Under the pieces are notes generated by a model. That model did not search any database, was not told the DNA's origin, and saw only the letters and a list, made by a program, of their open reading frames with translations. Below are positions 1-5,933 of a stretch of 10,878 nucleotides of DNA, piece by piece. The position numbers and the translations under genes were made by a program. The stretch's first letter is position 1, and every line of letters starts with the position of its first letter. Source of the DNA: Oscillospiraceae bacterium (lineage in GTDB: Bacteria > Bacillota > Clostridia > Oscillospirales > Oscillospiraceae); NCBI GenBank assembly GCA_020025345.1, contig JAHHSH010000057.1:1-10878 (forward strand), written 5' to 3'.

Positions 1-1
1 T

Positions 2-73
2 ACCGGCAAGCCGGTGAAGCTGCCCTTGGAGCACGTGGCCAGCACCGATTTTACCAGGAGATTTGATAAGTAA
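2..73 (+). CDS. C-terminal end of an unidentified protein (partial)
   Basis: The frame starting at base 2 is open from the window edge to a TAA at 71-73 and encodes about 23 residues (TGKPVKLPLEHVASTDF..., ending RRFDK). It is followed after 44 bases by a clear intrinsic terminator, as expected for the end of a transcription unit. The TGKPVKLPL stretch faintly recalls the tails of some Gfo/Idh-type oxidoreductases, but 23 residues are not enough to assign a family. The other two frames are less protein-like. Confidence 0.6.
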   Translation, partial: TGKPVKLPLEHVASTDFTRRFDK

Positions 74-117
74 TTCGCGCCGCTTTAAGAAAAATTGGTA
101 AAAATGCGATAGGAAAA

Positions 118-151
118 AAGTCCTCCTCTTGACAAGAGGGGGACTTTTTTT
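118..151 (+). terminator. Intrinsic terminator of the upstream gene
   Basis: A 13-bp stem (AAGTCCTCCTCTT at 118-130 with 134-146, one G-U pair) has a 3-nt loop and runs into a seven-T tract (145-151). It lies just after the partial gene ending at 73 and would end its transcript. The right side overlaps the promoter of the next gene. Confidence 0.9.
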
Positions 152-157
152 GATAAT
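129..157 (+). promoter_or_regulatory. Sigma-A promoter of the transglutaminase-like gene, nested in the terminator
   Basis: TTGACA (129-134) is a perfect -35 box, followed by exactly 17 nt and GATAAT (152-157), a 5/6 match to the -10 box. The -35 box lies at the loop end of the terminator stem, and the spacer contains the 3' stem arm and the T tract. Predicted start of transcription is near 164, giving a short leader of about 23 nt before the ATG at 187. Confidence 0.8.
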
Positions 158-186
158 AGGGAAGAGTAAAACAAGGAGGCAGACAC

Positions 187-1212
187 ATGGCGGGGTATTA
201 TAGCAAGAGCCTATCCAAGGAGCAGCGTTCGGTTTATGAGTTGCTGCGGCAGGGCTTTGATCGGTTGGATACGGTGATCCGTGTCCCTAAATTGTCTGCA
301 GAGGAACTGGCGGATGCCTATTTGCGACTGAAACTGGACGAGCCATTGCTTTTTTTCGTTACCGGATACAGCTATCGTTTTTATCCCGGTGCAGATCATG
401 TAGAGTTTCTGCCGGAGTATCTCTTCGACAAGGGGAAGATCCGGGAGCATCGGCAGGCTGTCACTGCCCGCATTCAGCGCTTGACACGACCTCTGACAGG
501 GAAAAGCGACCGGGAGAAGGAAGAGGCGATTCATGATTTTATTCTACAGAATGTGCGCTATGATAAGCTGAAGAAATCCTATTCTCATGAGATTATCGGT
601 CCGTTGACACAGGGGGTAGGCGTGTGCGAGGGCATCGCCAAGACGGTGAAGGTGTTGTGCGACGCAGTGAATCTACCTTGTGTGGTAGCGCTGAGTCATA
701 ACAACCCGGAGCAGGGGGTCAAATACCGCCATGCGTGGAATGTGGTGACAGTAAATGGAAAGAACTACCATTTGGATGCCACCTTTGATAATTCCCTCCA
801 GCGGGGGACGGAGCGCTACGACTATTTTAATCTGGATGATAAGCATATTTTCCGAGATCATCAGTCGCTGGTGATGGAGGTTCCCAAGTGCACCGATGGT
901 GACGGATTTTACTACCGCGCAATCTCTCTTACCAAAATGGAACAGGTGGACAGCCGTATCCGGCAGACGCTGCGGAAAAAGAAATCACATCTTGTATTCC
1001 ACTGGCGGGGCGGTGGGCTGAACCGCTCTATTTTGGAGGAAATCATCCAGCTTGGAAAGACAGCAGCGGCAGAAAAGGGAAAGGTTTTACGCTGTTCTGT
1101 TAATGTAGCACAGGCGGTGATCCAGTTGGATTTCGGCGAGGAAAAGGGCGAGGATTTGACGGTGCAGCAGCCGGATGAGGAGCAGGAAAATACACCTGCT
1201 TTGGAGAATTGA
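187..1212 (+). CDS. Transglutaminase-like (papain-fold) domain protein, probably cytoplasmic
   Basis: The 341-residue protein carries the three motifs of a transglutaminase-like core in order: GVCEG with the nucleophile Cys147, HAWN with His182, and HLDATFD with Asp197. Together they form a complete Cys-His-Asp triad, so a peptidase or other thiol-acyl activity is possible; the substrate is unknown. There is no signal peptide or membrane segment, which suggests a cytoplasmic location, unlike many wall-associated members. Residues 1-105 are a helical N-terminal region of no family I recognise. About 255-320 forms a basic, then mixed alpha/beta tail. The end (317-341) is acidic and Glu/Gln-rich, probably disordered. 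An AAGGAGG site at 173-179 sits 7 nt before the ATG. The gene stands alone: its own promoter lies upstream and the next promoter begins 36 bases after its stop. I see no terminator of its own. Confidence 0.85.
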   Translation: MAGYYSKSLSKEQRSVYELLRQGFDRLDTVIRVPKLSAEELADAYLRLKLDEPLLFFVTGYSYRFYPGADHVEFLPEYLFDKGKIREHRQAVTARIQRLTRPLTGKSDREKEEAIHDFILQNVRYDKLKKSYSHEIIGPLTQGVGVCEGIAKTVKVLCDAVNLPCVVALSHNNPEQGVKYRHAWNVVTVNGKNYHLDATFDNSLQRGTERYDYFNLDDKHIFRDHQSLVMEVPKCTDGDGFYYRAISLTKMEQVDSRIRQTLRKKKSHLVFHWRGGGLNRSILEEIIQLGKTAAAEKGKVLRCSVNVAQAVIQLDFGEEKGEDLTVQQPDEEQENTPALEN

Positions 1213-1248
1213 TAGAAATTTTATGGAAGATTTTGGGCAATATAACGG

Positions 1249-1278
1249 TTGACAGATGTGTGAAAACGGTGCTATCAT
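1249..1278 (+). promoter_or_regulatory. Promoter of the met leader and metQNI operon
   Basis: TTGACA (1249-1254) is a perfect -35 box; TATCAT (1273-1278) follows after 18 nt, with CTATCA offering a 17-nt alternative. Transcription should start near 1285, about 45 nt before the first micro-ORF, so the Met/Cys-rich leader, the terminator and metQ all lie on one transcript. Confidence 0.75.
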
Positions 1279-1329
1279 CAAACACACAAAGCAAGTGAAC
1301 CCCATTCTGGAGGAAAGGAGAAAGCTGAA

Positions 1330-1449
1330 ATGAAGAAGAGCGTTATCATGATGAATATGATGGAGATGTGCATGTTCCGCATGTGCATGCCTTGCCGCGC
1401 TCAATTCCAACAGCTTTCCATTCACGACACCTCGGAGCAGAATGCTTGA
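1330..1449 (+). CDS. Met/Cys-rich leader peptide, 39 aa (putative attenuation peptide)
   Basis: ATG at 1330 follows a strong purine-rich ribosome site (GGAGGAAAGGAG, 1309-1320) by 9 nt and runs 39 codons to TGA at 1447-1449. Nine of the first 20 residues are Met (1, 7, 8, 10, 11, 13, 15, 18, 20) and three of the first 22 are Cys (14, 19, 22); residues 7-22 read MMNMMEMCMFRMCMPC. The block ATG-TGC-ATG occurs twice in frame (1366-1374, 1381-1389). After residue 22 the sequence is ordinary. It stops 20 nt before an intrinsic terminator and lies ahead of a methionine ABC transporter, the classical arrangement of an amino-acid attenuation leader. Inferred role: ribosomes short of Met-tRNA (perhaps also Cys-tRNA) stall in the Met/Cys block and shift RNA folding towards read-through. 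I know of no named family for it. A stable small protein that binds metal or thiol is the alternative. Confidence 0.75.
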   Translation: MKKSVIMMNMMEMCMFRMCMPCRAQFQQLSIHDTSEQNA

Positions 1450-1488
1450 GGGGTAAAAAAGAGTGAATCAACAGCGGAAAGTCGTTGG
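1407..1488 (+). promoter_or_regulatory. Predicted antiterminator pairing in the met leader
   Basis: CCAACAGCTTTCC (1407-1419), inside the 3' part of the leader ORF, is complementary to GGAAAGTCGTTGG (1476-1488) at 11 of 13 positions plus one G-U pair. The second element includes six bases of the 5' terminator arm beyond its base, the rest of that arm's top and the loop, so the two foldings exclude each other. A ribosome stalled at codons 18-20 would reach only to about 1400 and leave 1407-1419 free. AAAGCTG (1321-1327), next to the leader start, can also pair with CAGCTTT (1411-1417) and might mask the antiterminator when untranslated. The pairings are read from the sequence; the switching is inferred. 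Confidence 0.65.
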
Positions 1489-1510
1489 ACTTTCCGCTGT
1501 TTTTTGTTTT
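1470..1510 (+). terminator. Intrinsic terminator (attenuator) between leader ORF and metQ
   Basis: AACAGCGGAAAGTC (1470-1483) pairs perfectly over 14 bp with 1488-1501, around a GTTG loop, and is followed by a T-rich tail (1500-1510). It lies 20 nt after the leader stop codon and 137 nt before metQ, with no other promoter seen in between, so metQNI expression should depend on read-through. Confidence 0.9.
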
Positions 1511-1524
1511 GAGGAGGAAGCAAA

Positions 1525-1575
1525 ATGAAATTCTGCATGAGAAAACGAATGTGTCCTTTGGGCACGATACGATAG
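1525..1575 (+). CDS. Second Met/Cys-rich micro-ORF, 16 aa
   Basis: The ATG at 1525 follows a strong GAGGAGGAAG site (1511-1520) by 4 nt and the frame ends at TAG (1573-1575). The peptide MKFCMRKRMCPLGTIR has three Met and two Cys in its first ten residues, echoing the first leader peptide on the other side of the attenuator. It ends 71 nt before metQ and is only translated on read-through transcripts. It might give a second, translational layer of control over metQ, or be a relic of a duplicated leader. A small hairpin (ACGGC 1578-1582 with GCCGT 1594-1598) follows its stop. The strong ribosome site supports translation; the function is inference. Confidence 0.5.
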   Translation: MKFCMRKRMCPLGTIR

Positions 1576-1646
1576 ATACGGCATCGCTACAGCGCCGTGA
1601 AACTGCTGGGCAAAATCTGATTTTGAAATTTTAGGAGATAACGATT

Positions 1647-2504
1647 ATGAAACGTACAAAGATTACAGCTCTGGTGCTGGCTCTCATTTTGACATTGGCT
1701 CTCGCCTTGACCGGCTGCGGTGGCAGCAAGAACACCATTCAGATCGCCGTTCCCAACGACGCAACTAACGAGGCACGCGCTCTGCTGCTGCTGGAAGAAA
1801 ACGGCATCATCAAGCTGACCGACGGTGTGGGTATCGCCGCTACCAAGCAGGATATCGCCGAGAACCCCCACAACGTGGAGATCGTGGAGGCCGAAGCGGC
1901 ACAGCTGCCCAACCTGCTGAAGGATGTGGATTACGCCGTGATCAACACCAACTATGCCATTCCCGCCGGCCTGAATCCTGTGAAGGATTCTCTGGTGATC
2001 GAGGGCTCTGCTTCGGCTTATGTGAATATCCTGGCCTGCAAGGAGGGCAACGAGAAGAGTGGCAAGATCAAGGCTCTGGCTGCGACTCTGGAGAGCAAGC
2101 AGGTGGCTGATTTCATCGCTGAGAAGTACAGTGGCTCTGCTGTTGGTGTGACCCAGAATCCCGGCGACGGCTATGACGCTACGGTGGACTATGCAGCTTT
2201 GAAGGGTGAGACCATCCGTGTTGGTGCTTCTCCCAGCCCTCATGCTGAGATTCTGGAGATCTCCAAGGAACTGCTGGCTGCCAAGGGTATTACGCTGGAC
2301 GTGCAGACCTACAATGACTATGTTGTTCCCAACACCGTGGTGGAGGACGGCACACTGGATGCTAACTTCTTCCAGCATGAGCCCTACCTCGATGACTTCA
2401 ACGCACAGAACGGCACCCATCTGGTGAAAGTGGTTGGCGTGCATGTGGAGCCTATGGGCCTCTACGGCGGCAAGCAGACCAATCTGGATGCACTGAGCAA
2501 GTAA
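1647..2504 (+). CDS. metQ: Methionine-binding lipoprotein MetQ (NlpA family), circularly permuted
   Basis: This is the substrate-binding lipoprotein of a methionine ABC importer, 285 residues. A lipoprotein signal peptide (basic MKRTK, hydrophobic core 7-22, lipobox LTGC with Cys24) anchors it outside the membrane. The order of family blocks is inverted relative to usual MetQ. Residues 31-168 (IAVPNDATNEARALLLL, AENPHN, EAEAAQLP, AVINTNYA, GLNPVKD, ending GSAVGV) match what is normally the C-terminal half. After a linker (about 169-187), residues 189-285 (IRVGASPSPHAEIL, DYVVPN, LDANFFQHEPYLDDF, VEPMGLY, ending NLDALSK) match the normal N-terminal half. The total length is normal and no block is missing, so the fold could be complete with new ends in the inter-domain hinge. 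The ribosome site is TTAGGAG at 1631-1637. metN follows after 29 nt and metI overlaps metN, which supports methionine as substrate. A related NlpA-family ligand is possible. Confidence 0.93.
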   Translation: MKRTKITALVLALILTLALALTGCGGSKNTIQIAVPNDATNEARALLLLEENGIIKLTDGVGIAATKQDIAENPHNVEIVEAEAAQLPNLLKDVDYAVINTNYAIPAGLNPVKDSLVIEGSASAYVNILACKEGNEKSGKIKALAATLESKQVADFIAEKYSGSAVGVTQNPGDGYDATVDYAALKGETIRVGASPSPHAEILEISKELLAAKGITLDVQTYNDYVVPNTVVEDGTLDANFFQHEPYLDDFNAQNGTHLVKVVGVHVEPMGLYGGKQTNLDALSK

Positions 2505-2533
2505 GTAAGAGTACGCGGGAGAGGGGATACGAC

Positions 2534-3538
2534 ATGATTGAACTGAAAAACCTCTGTAAGTCCTTTGAGACGGCAGGAGGCAGAGTGGACGCCTTGAAGG
2601 ACGTGACACTGACCATCGAGGACGGCAATATTTACGGCATCATCGGCATGAGTGGCGCCGGTAAGAGTACACTGGTGCGCTGCATCAATATGCTGGAGCG
2701 GCCTACCTCGGGAGAGGTGATCGTCAACAGGCAGAATTTGGGTCAGCTGACCCCTGCCCAGCTGCGCGCGGCGCGGCGGGACATCACCATGATTTTCCAG
2801 AAGTTCAATCTGCTCATGCAGCGCAACTGCCTGCAGAACATCTGCTTTCCTATGGAACTGAGCGGCGTAAAGAAGTCCGATGCGGAGAAGCGTGCCCGAG
2901 AGCTTTTGGAGCTGGTGGGTTTGCCGGACAAGGCTAAGGCCTATCCGGCACAGCTCTCCGGTGGTCAGCAGCAGCGCATCGCCATTGCCCGCGCGCTGGC
3001 GACCGATCCCAAGGTGCTGCTGTGCGATGAAGCCACCAGTGCTCTGGACCCCAACACTACGCAGTCCATTTTAGGTCTGATCCGGGACATCAACCGTAAG
3101 CTGGGCATCACCGTGGTGGTGATCACCCACCAGATGAGCGTGGTGAAAGAGATCTGCACCCATGTGGCCATCCTCGATGATGGTGAGGTGGTGGAAAACG
3201 GTCTGGTTTCCACGGTGTTTGCCGCACCTAAGTCGGCGGCGGCACGGCGTCTGGTGTTCCCCGGCGCAGTGGATACCAAGGTGTCCGACCCGGCGCAGGA
3301 GCGCCGCGCCCGACTTGTTTTTCTGGATGCTAAAGCCACCGGCATACCGCTGGTGGCGCGGCTGGCGGTGGAGTATGGCATTATGGCCAATGTGATCTCT
3401 GCCACCACGCAGGCTCTTTCGGAAGAGGTGTACGGCGGTATGCTGCTGGGCATCCCTGCCGGTCAGTTCGACCGGGCTGCGGAGTTTCTTCGTACGTTCC
3501 CCAATATTCAGTTCGAGGAGGTAAGCGAACATGTATAA
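2534..3538 (+). CDS. metN: Methionine ABC transporter ATP-binding protein MetN
   Basis: The 334-residue ATPase drives methionine import on the cytoplasmic side of MetI. It shows Walker A GMSGAGKST (38-46), Q-loop Gln89, signature LSGGQQQR (141-148), Walker B VLLCDEAT (161-168, with Asp165 and Glu166) and the switch His199. A C-terminal NIL/C2-type domain (about 257-331) is present; in characterised MetNI it binds methionine and inhibits transport when internal methionine is high. The protein may therefore carry feedback control in addition to leader control of the operon. Length is usual for MetN. The GAGAGGGG site (2519-2526) precedes the ATG. Its last 8 bases overlap metI, indicating coupled translation. 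Confidence 0.95.
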   Translation: MIELKNLCKSFETAGGRVDALKDVTLTIEDGNIYGIIGMSGAGKSTLVRCINMLERPTSGEVIVNRQNLGQLTPAQLRAARRDITMIFQKFNLLMQRNCLQNICFPMELSGVKKSDAEKRARELLELVGLPDKAKAYPAQLSGGQQQRIAIARALATDPKVLLCDEATSALDPNTTQSILGLIRDINRKLGITVVVITHQMSVVKEICTHVAILDDGEVVENGLVSTVFAAPKSAAARRLVFPGAVDTKVSDPAQERRARLVFLDAKATGIPLVARLAVEYGIMANVISATTQALSEEVYGGMLLGIPAGQFDRAAEFLRTFPNIQFEEVSEHV

Positions 3539-4235
3539 AGACCTCTTTTCTCCGGAATCTGTGGCGCAGGCACTGGACTGCTTGCAGACAGAGATCCCTT
3601 TTGCTATCTGGGAAACCTTCTATGTGACCGTGCTGGCCACAGCACTGTCGCTGGTGATCGGCCTGCCTTTGGGCGTACTGCTGGTAGCCGGTGAGAAAGA
3701 CGGCGTTCTGCCCCTGCCGGCGTGGCTTTTATCCGTCTTAAATGTGATCATCAACCTGCTGCGCTCTGTACCTTTCCTCATCCTGATGATTATGGTGTTC
3801 CCCTTGTCCCGCCTGTTGATCGGCACTTCCGTGGGTACGACAGCGACGATCGTGCCGTTGGTGGTGGCGGCATTCCCGTTCATCGCGCGTTTGGTGGAGG
3901 GGAGTATCCGTGAGGTGGACAGCAATATCATCGAGGCGGCCCAGAGCATGGGCGCCACGCCGATGCAGATCATCTGTAAGGTGATGATTCCCGAAAGTGT
4001 TCCCAGCCTTATCTCCAATGTCACCATCGCACTGACCACGATTCTGGGCTACTCCGCCATGAGTGGTATTATCGGCGGCGGCGGCCTGGGCAAGATCGCC
4101 ATTGATTACGGTTACTACCGCTATAAGTATCTGGTGATGTTCGTGGCGGTGATCCTGCTCATCATTATGGTGCAGATTTTCCAGACGGTGGGTACGAAGC
4201 TGGCTGCCAAGTGTGATAAGCGCCTGAAGGGCTGA
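3531..4235 (+). CDS. metI: Methionine ABC transporter permease MetI
   Basis: The 234-residue membrane protein forms the methionine channel as a homodimer. It has about five hydrophobic segments (roughly 25-54, 66-90, 103-122, 158-183, 199-220). The cytoplasmic EAA coupling loop, around 134-155 (IEAAQSMGATPMQIICKVMI), docks on MetN. Residues 180-190 (IIGGGGLGKIA) match the conserved glycine-rich stretch of MetI. The ATG lies inside the end of metN, with the site GAGGTAAG just before it. Length is close to the usual 217-230 residues. It is the last gene of the operon, followed by a terminator at 4266. Confidence 0.95.
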   Translation: MYKDLFSPESVAQALDCLQTEIPFAIWETFYVTVLATALSLVIGLPLGVLLVAGEKDGVLPLPAWLLSVLNVIINLLRSVPFLILMIMVFPLSRLLIGTSVGTTATIVPLVVAAFPFIARLVEGSIREVDSNIIEAAQSMGATPMQIICKVMIPESVPSLISNVTIALTTILGYSAMSGIIGGGGLGKIAIDYGYYRYKYLVMFVAVILLIIMVQIFQTVGTKLAAKCDKRLKG

Positions 4236-4265
4236 TACCTTATATAATATAAAATTATAAGAAAA

Positions 4266-4303
4266 GAACGCTGCAGTTTTTGTGAACTGCAGCGTTCCTT
4301 TTT
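4266..4303 (+). terminator. Terminator of the metQNI operon
   Basis: A perfect 13-bp stem, GAACGCTGCAGTT (4266-4278) with 4285-4297, has a 6-nt loop and a five-T tail (4299-4303). It begins 31 nt after the metI stop and lies before the promoter of the flippase gene. Confidence 0.92.
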
Positions 4304-4334
4304 GCGCAGGAAAAGATTAACGGGGGTAAGACCC

Positions 4335-4363
4335 TTTACATCCGGGAAATAATTGGATATAAT
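4335..4363 (+). promoter_or_regulatory. Promoter of the flippase-TetR unit
   Basis: TTTACA (4335-4340), 17 nt, then a perfect TATAAT (4358-4363). Transcription should begin near 4370, only about 5 nt before the ATG at 4375, which argues that translation starts at the downstream GTG (4396). Confidence 0.85.
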
Positions 4364-4395
4364 AGGATGTCATAATGCAGAAAGGAGAGAAACAG

Positions 4396-5916
4396 GTGAA
4401 GATCAACCAAATCAAAGTAGGCGCTGTGCTCTCTTATATTTCCATGGGCTTGAGTACCATCATTTCCATGGCTTATACACCGATCATGATTGCGCAATTG
4501 GGCGATAGTGAGTTCGGCGTATATAATCTGGTACTGCCCATTATTTCCTATTTGAATCTCTTGAGTTTCGGACTTGGCAGTGCCTATGTGCGCTACTATT
4601 CCCGGGCGAAAGTGGAGGACGACAAGAAGGGGATGGCCCGGATCAACGGCATGTTTTTGGTGACTTATCTCTTCCTCGGCGTGCTGGTACTGGCCATTGG
4701 ATTTTACCTTTCTATGCACGGCTCGATCATCTTCGGAAAGAAGCTGACGCCGTCGGAGATCGCTCTGGGTGAAAAATTGCTGCGGATCATGACGGTGAAC
4801 GCGGCGGTCTATTTCCCAATCAGTGTCTTTGAATCCCATGTGACCATTCACGAGCAGTATTTCTTTCAGAAGATGGTGAACATGGGCAAGCAGGTGCTCA
4901 ACCCGCTGATCATGATTCCGCTGCTGCTGATGGGCTATCGCTCTGTGACGCTGACGGTGACGGCACTGATTTTTACCCTTTTGAGCGGCCTTATCAATAT
5001 TATTTACTGCCTGCGCAAGCTCCATATGCCCTTTGATTTCCGCCACTACGATTTCGGCTTGATGAAAGAGATGATGGGCTACACGGTCTATGTCTTTATC
5101 GGTATCGTGGTGGAGAATATCAACTGGAGTATTGACCGATTGATGATGGGCTGGGTACACGGTACCACGGCAGTGACGGTGTATACGGTGGCTTCGCAGC
5201 TGAATGTGTACTATCTGTCGTTCTCCAATGCAGTGACCAATGTGCTGACCCCCCGTGTCCACCGTATGGTGGCCGAACATCAGCCGCGCAAGGAGCTGAC
5301 AAAGCTCCTCACCAAGGCGGGCCGTTTGCAGTTTATTCTGCTGGCGTGTATCTTCCTGGGCTTCGTGGCAGTGGGTGAGCCGTTTGTGGTGCTCTGGGGC
5401 GGCGATGAGCAGTTCCGGGTGGACTACATTGTGACGCTGCTGCTGTTTGCCTCTACCATATTCCCGGCCACCCAAACGGTGGGTATCGAGATCCAGCGAG
5501 CGATGAATATGCACAAATTCCGCTCGATTGCGTATCTCATCGTTGCTATTATCAATGCGATTTTGCTGATCCCGGCATGTTATCTGTGGGATGGTATAGG
5601 CGCGGCAGGCTGTGTGCTGCTGACAACCTTGGGTGGCCAGGTAGTTTTGATGAACTGGTATTACTATAAGAAAATCGGCCTTAATATTCCATGGTTCTGG
5701 AAGAAAATCTGCCAGCTGCTGCCGTCTATGATCATTCCTGCGGTAACAGCGATATGTATTGCTATTTTCGCGCATGTGAACAGCTATCTGGGGATTGCCC
5801 TGTGGGGTATGGTGTTTGTTGTGGTGTATGCGGCCAGCCTGTGGATGTTTGGCATGAATCGATTTGAACGTGAGCTGATCGCCGCACCGATGCGGCGTAT
5901 CTTCCACCGGCGGTAA
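4396..5916 (+). CDS. MOP/MATE-superfamily polysaccharide flippase (Wzx/PST-like)
   Basis: A polytopic membrane protein of about 506 residues, with some twelve or more hydrophobic segments over its whole length. The N-terminal region (MAYTPIMIAQLGDSEFGVYNLVLPIISYLNLLSFGLG broadly, here in part) and the short RYYSRAK-type loop are typical of oligosaccharide flippases of the polysaccharide transport branch, which move lipid-linked glycans across the membrane. No glycosyltransferase or wall gene is adjacent, so the substrate is open; a multidrug-type exporter is less likely by sequence. I chose GTG 4396: an AAAGGAGAG site (4381-4389) sits 6-8 nt before it, while ATG 4375 in the same frame has no good site and almost no leader. 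Using 4375 would add seven residues. The TetR gene follows after 17 nt and is probably co-transcribed. Confidence 0.85.
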   Translation: MKINQIKVGAVLSYISMGLSTIISMAYTPIMIAQLGDSEFGVYNLVLPIISYLNLLSFGLGSAYVRYYSRAKVEDDKKGMARINGMFLVTYLFLGVLVLAIGFYLSMHGSIIFGKKLTPSEIALGEKLLRIMTVNAAVYFPISVFESHVTIHEQYFFQKMVNMGKQVLNPLIMIPLLLMGYRSVTLTVTALIFTLLSGLINIIYCLRKLHMPFDFRHYDFGLMKEMMGYTVYVFIGIVVENINWSIDRLMMGWVHGTTAVTVYTVASQLNVYYLSFSNAVTNVLTPRVHRMVAEHQPRKELTKLLTKAGRLQFILLACIFLGFVAVGEPFVVLWGGDEQFRVDYIVTLLLFASTIFPATQTVGIEIQRAMNMHKFRSIAYLIVAIINAILLIPACYLWDGIGAAGCVLLTTLGGQVVLMNWYYYKKIGLNIPWFWKKICQLLPSMIIPAVTAICIAIFAHVNSYLGIALWGMVFVVVYAASLWMFGMNRFERELIAAPMRRIFHRR

Positions 5917-5933
5917 AGAGAGGGGGAGGGCGT

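Noticed and set aside
1279..1646. S-box (SAM) riboswitch or T-box in the metQ leader
   Set aside because: No T-box sequence, no specifier-stem layout and no S-box core motifs; the region is occupied by micro-ORFs and the attenuator.
1587..2609. 340-codon open frame on the minus strand across metQ
   Set aside because: Antisense shadow; metQ has a signal peptide, lipobox and recognisable blocks on the plus strand.
4375..4395. ATG 4375 as the flippase start
   Set aside because: No good ribosome site and a predicted RNA start only about 5 nt upstream; AAAGGAGAG at 4381-4389 serves GTG 4396.
4336..5907. 523-codon open frame on the minus strand across the flippase gene
   Set aside because: The translation is His/Gln/Arg-rich with no family motifs and mirrors the flippase codons; the plus strand has a promoter, ribosome site and clear membrane-protein sequence.
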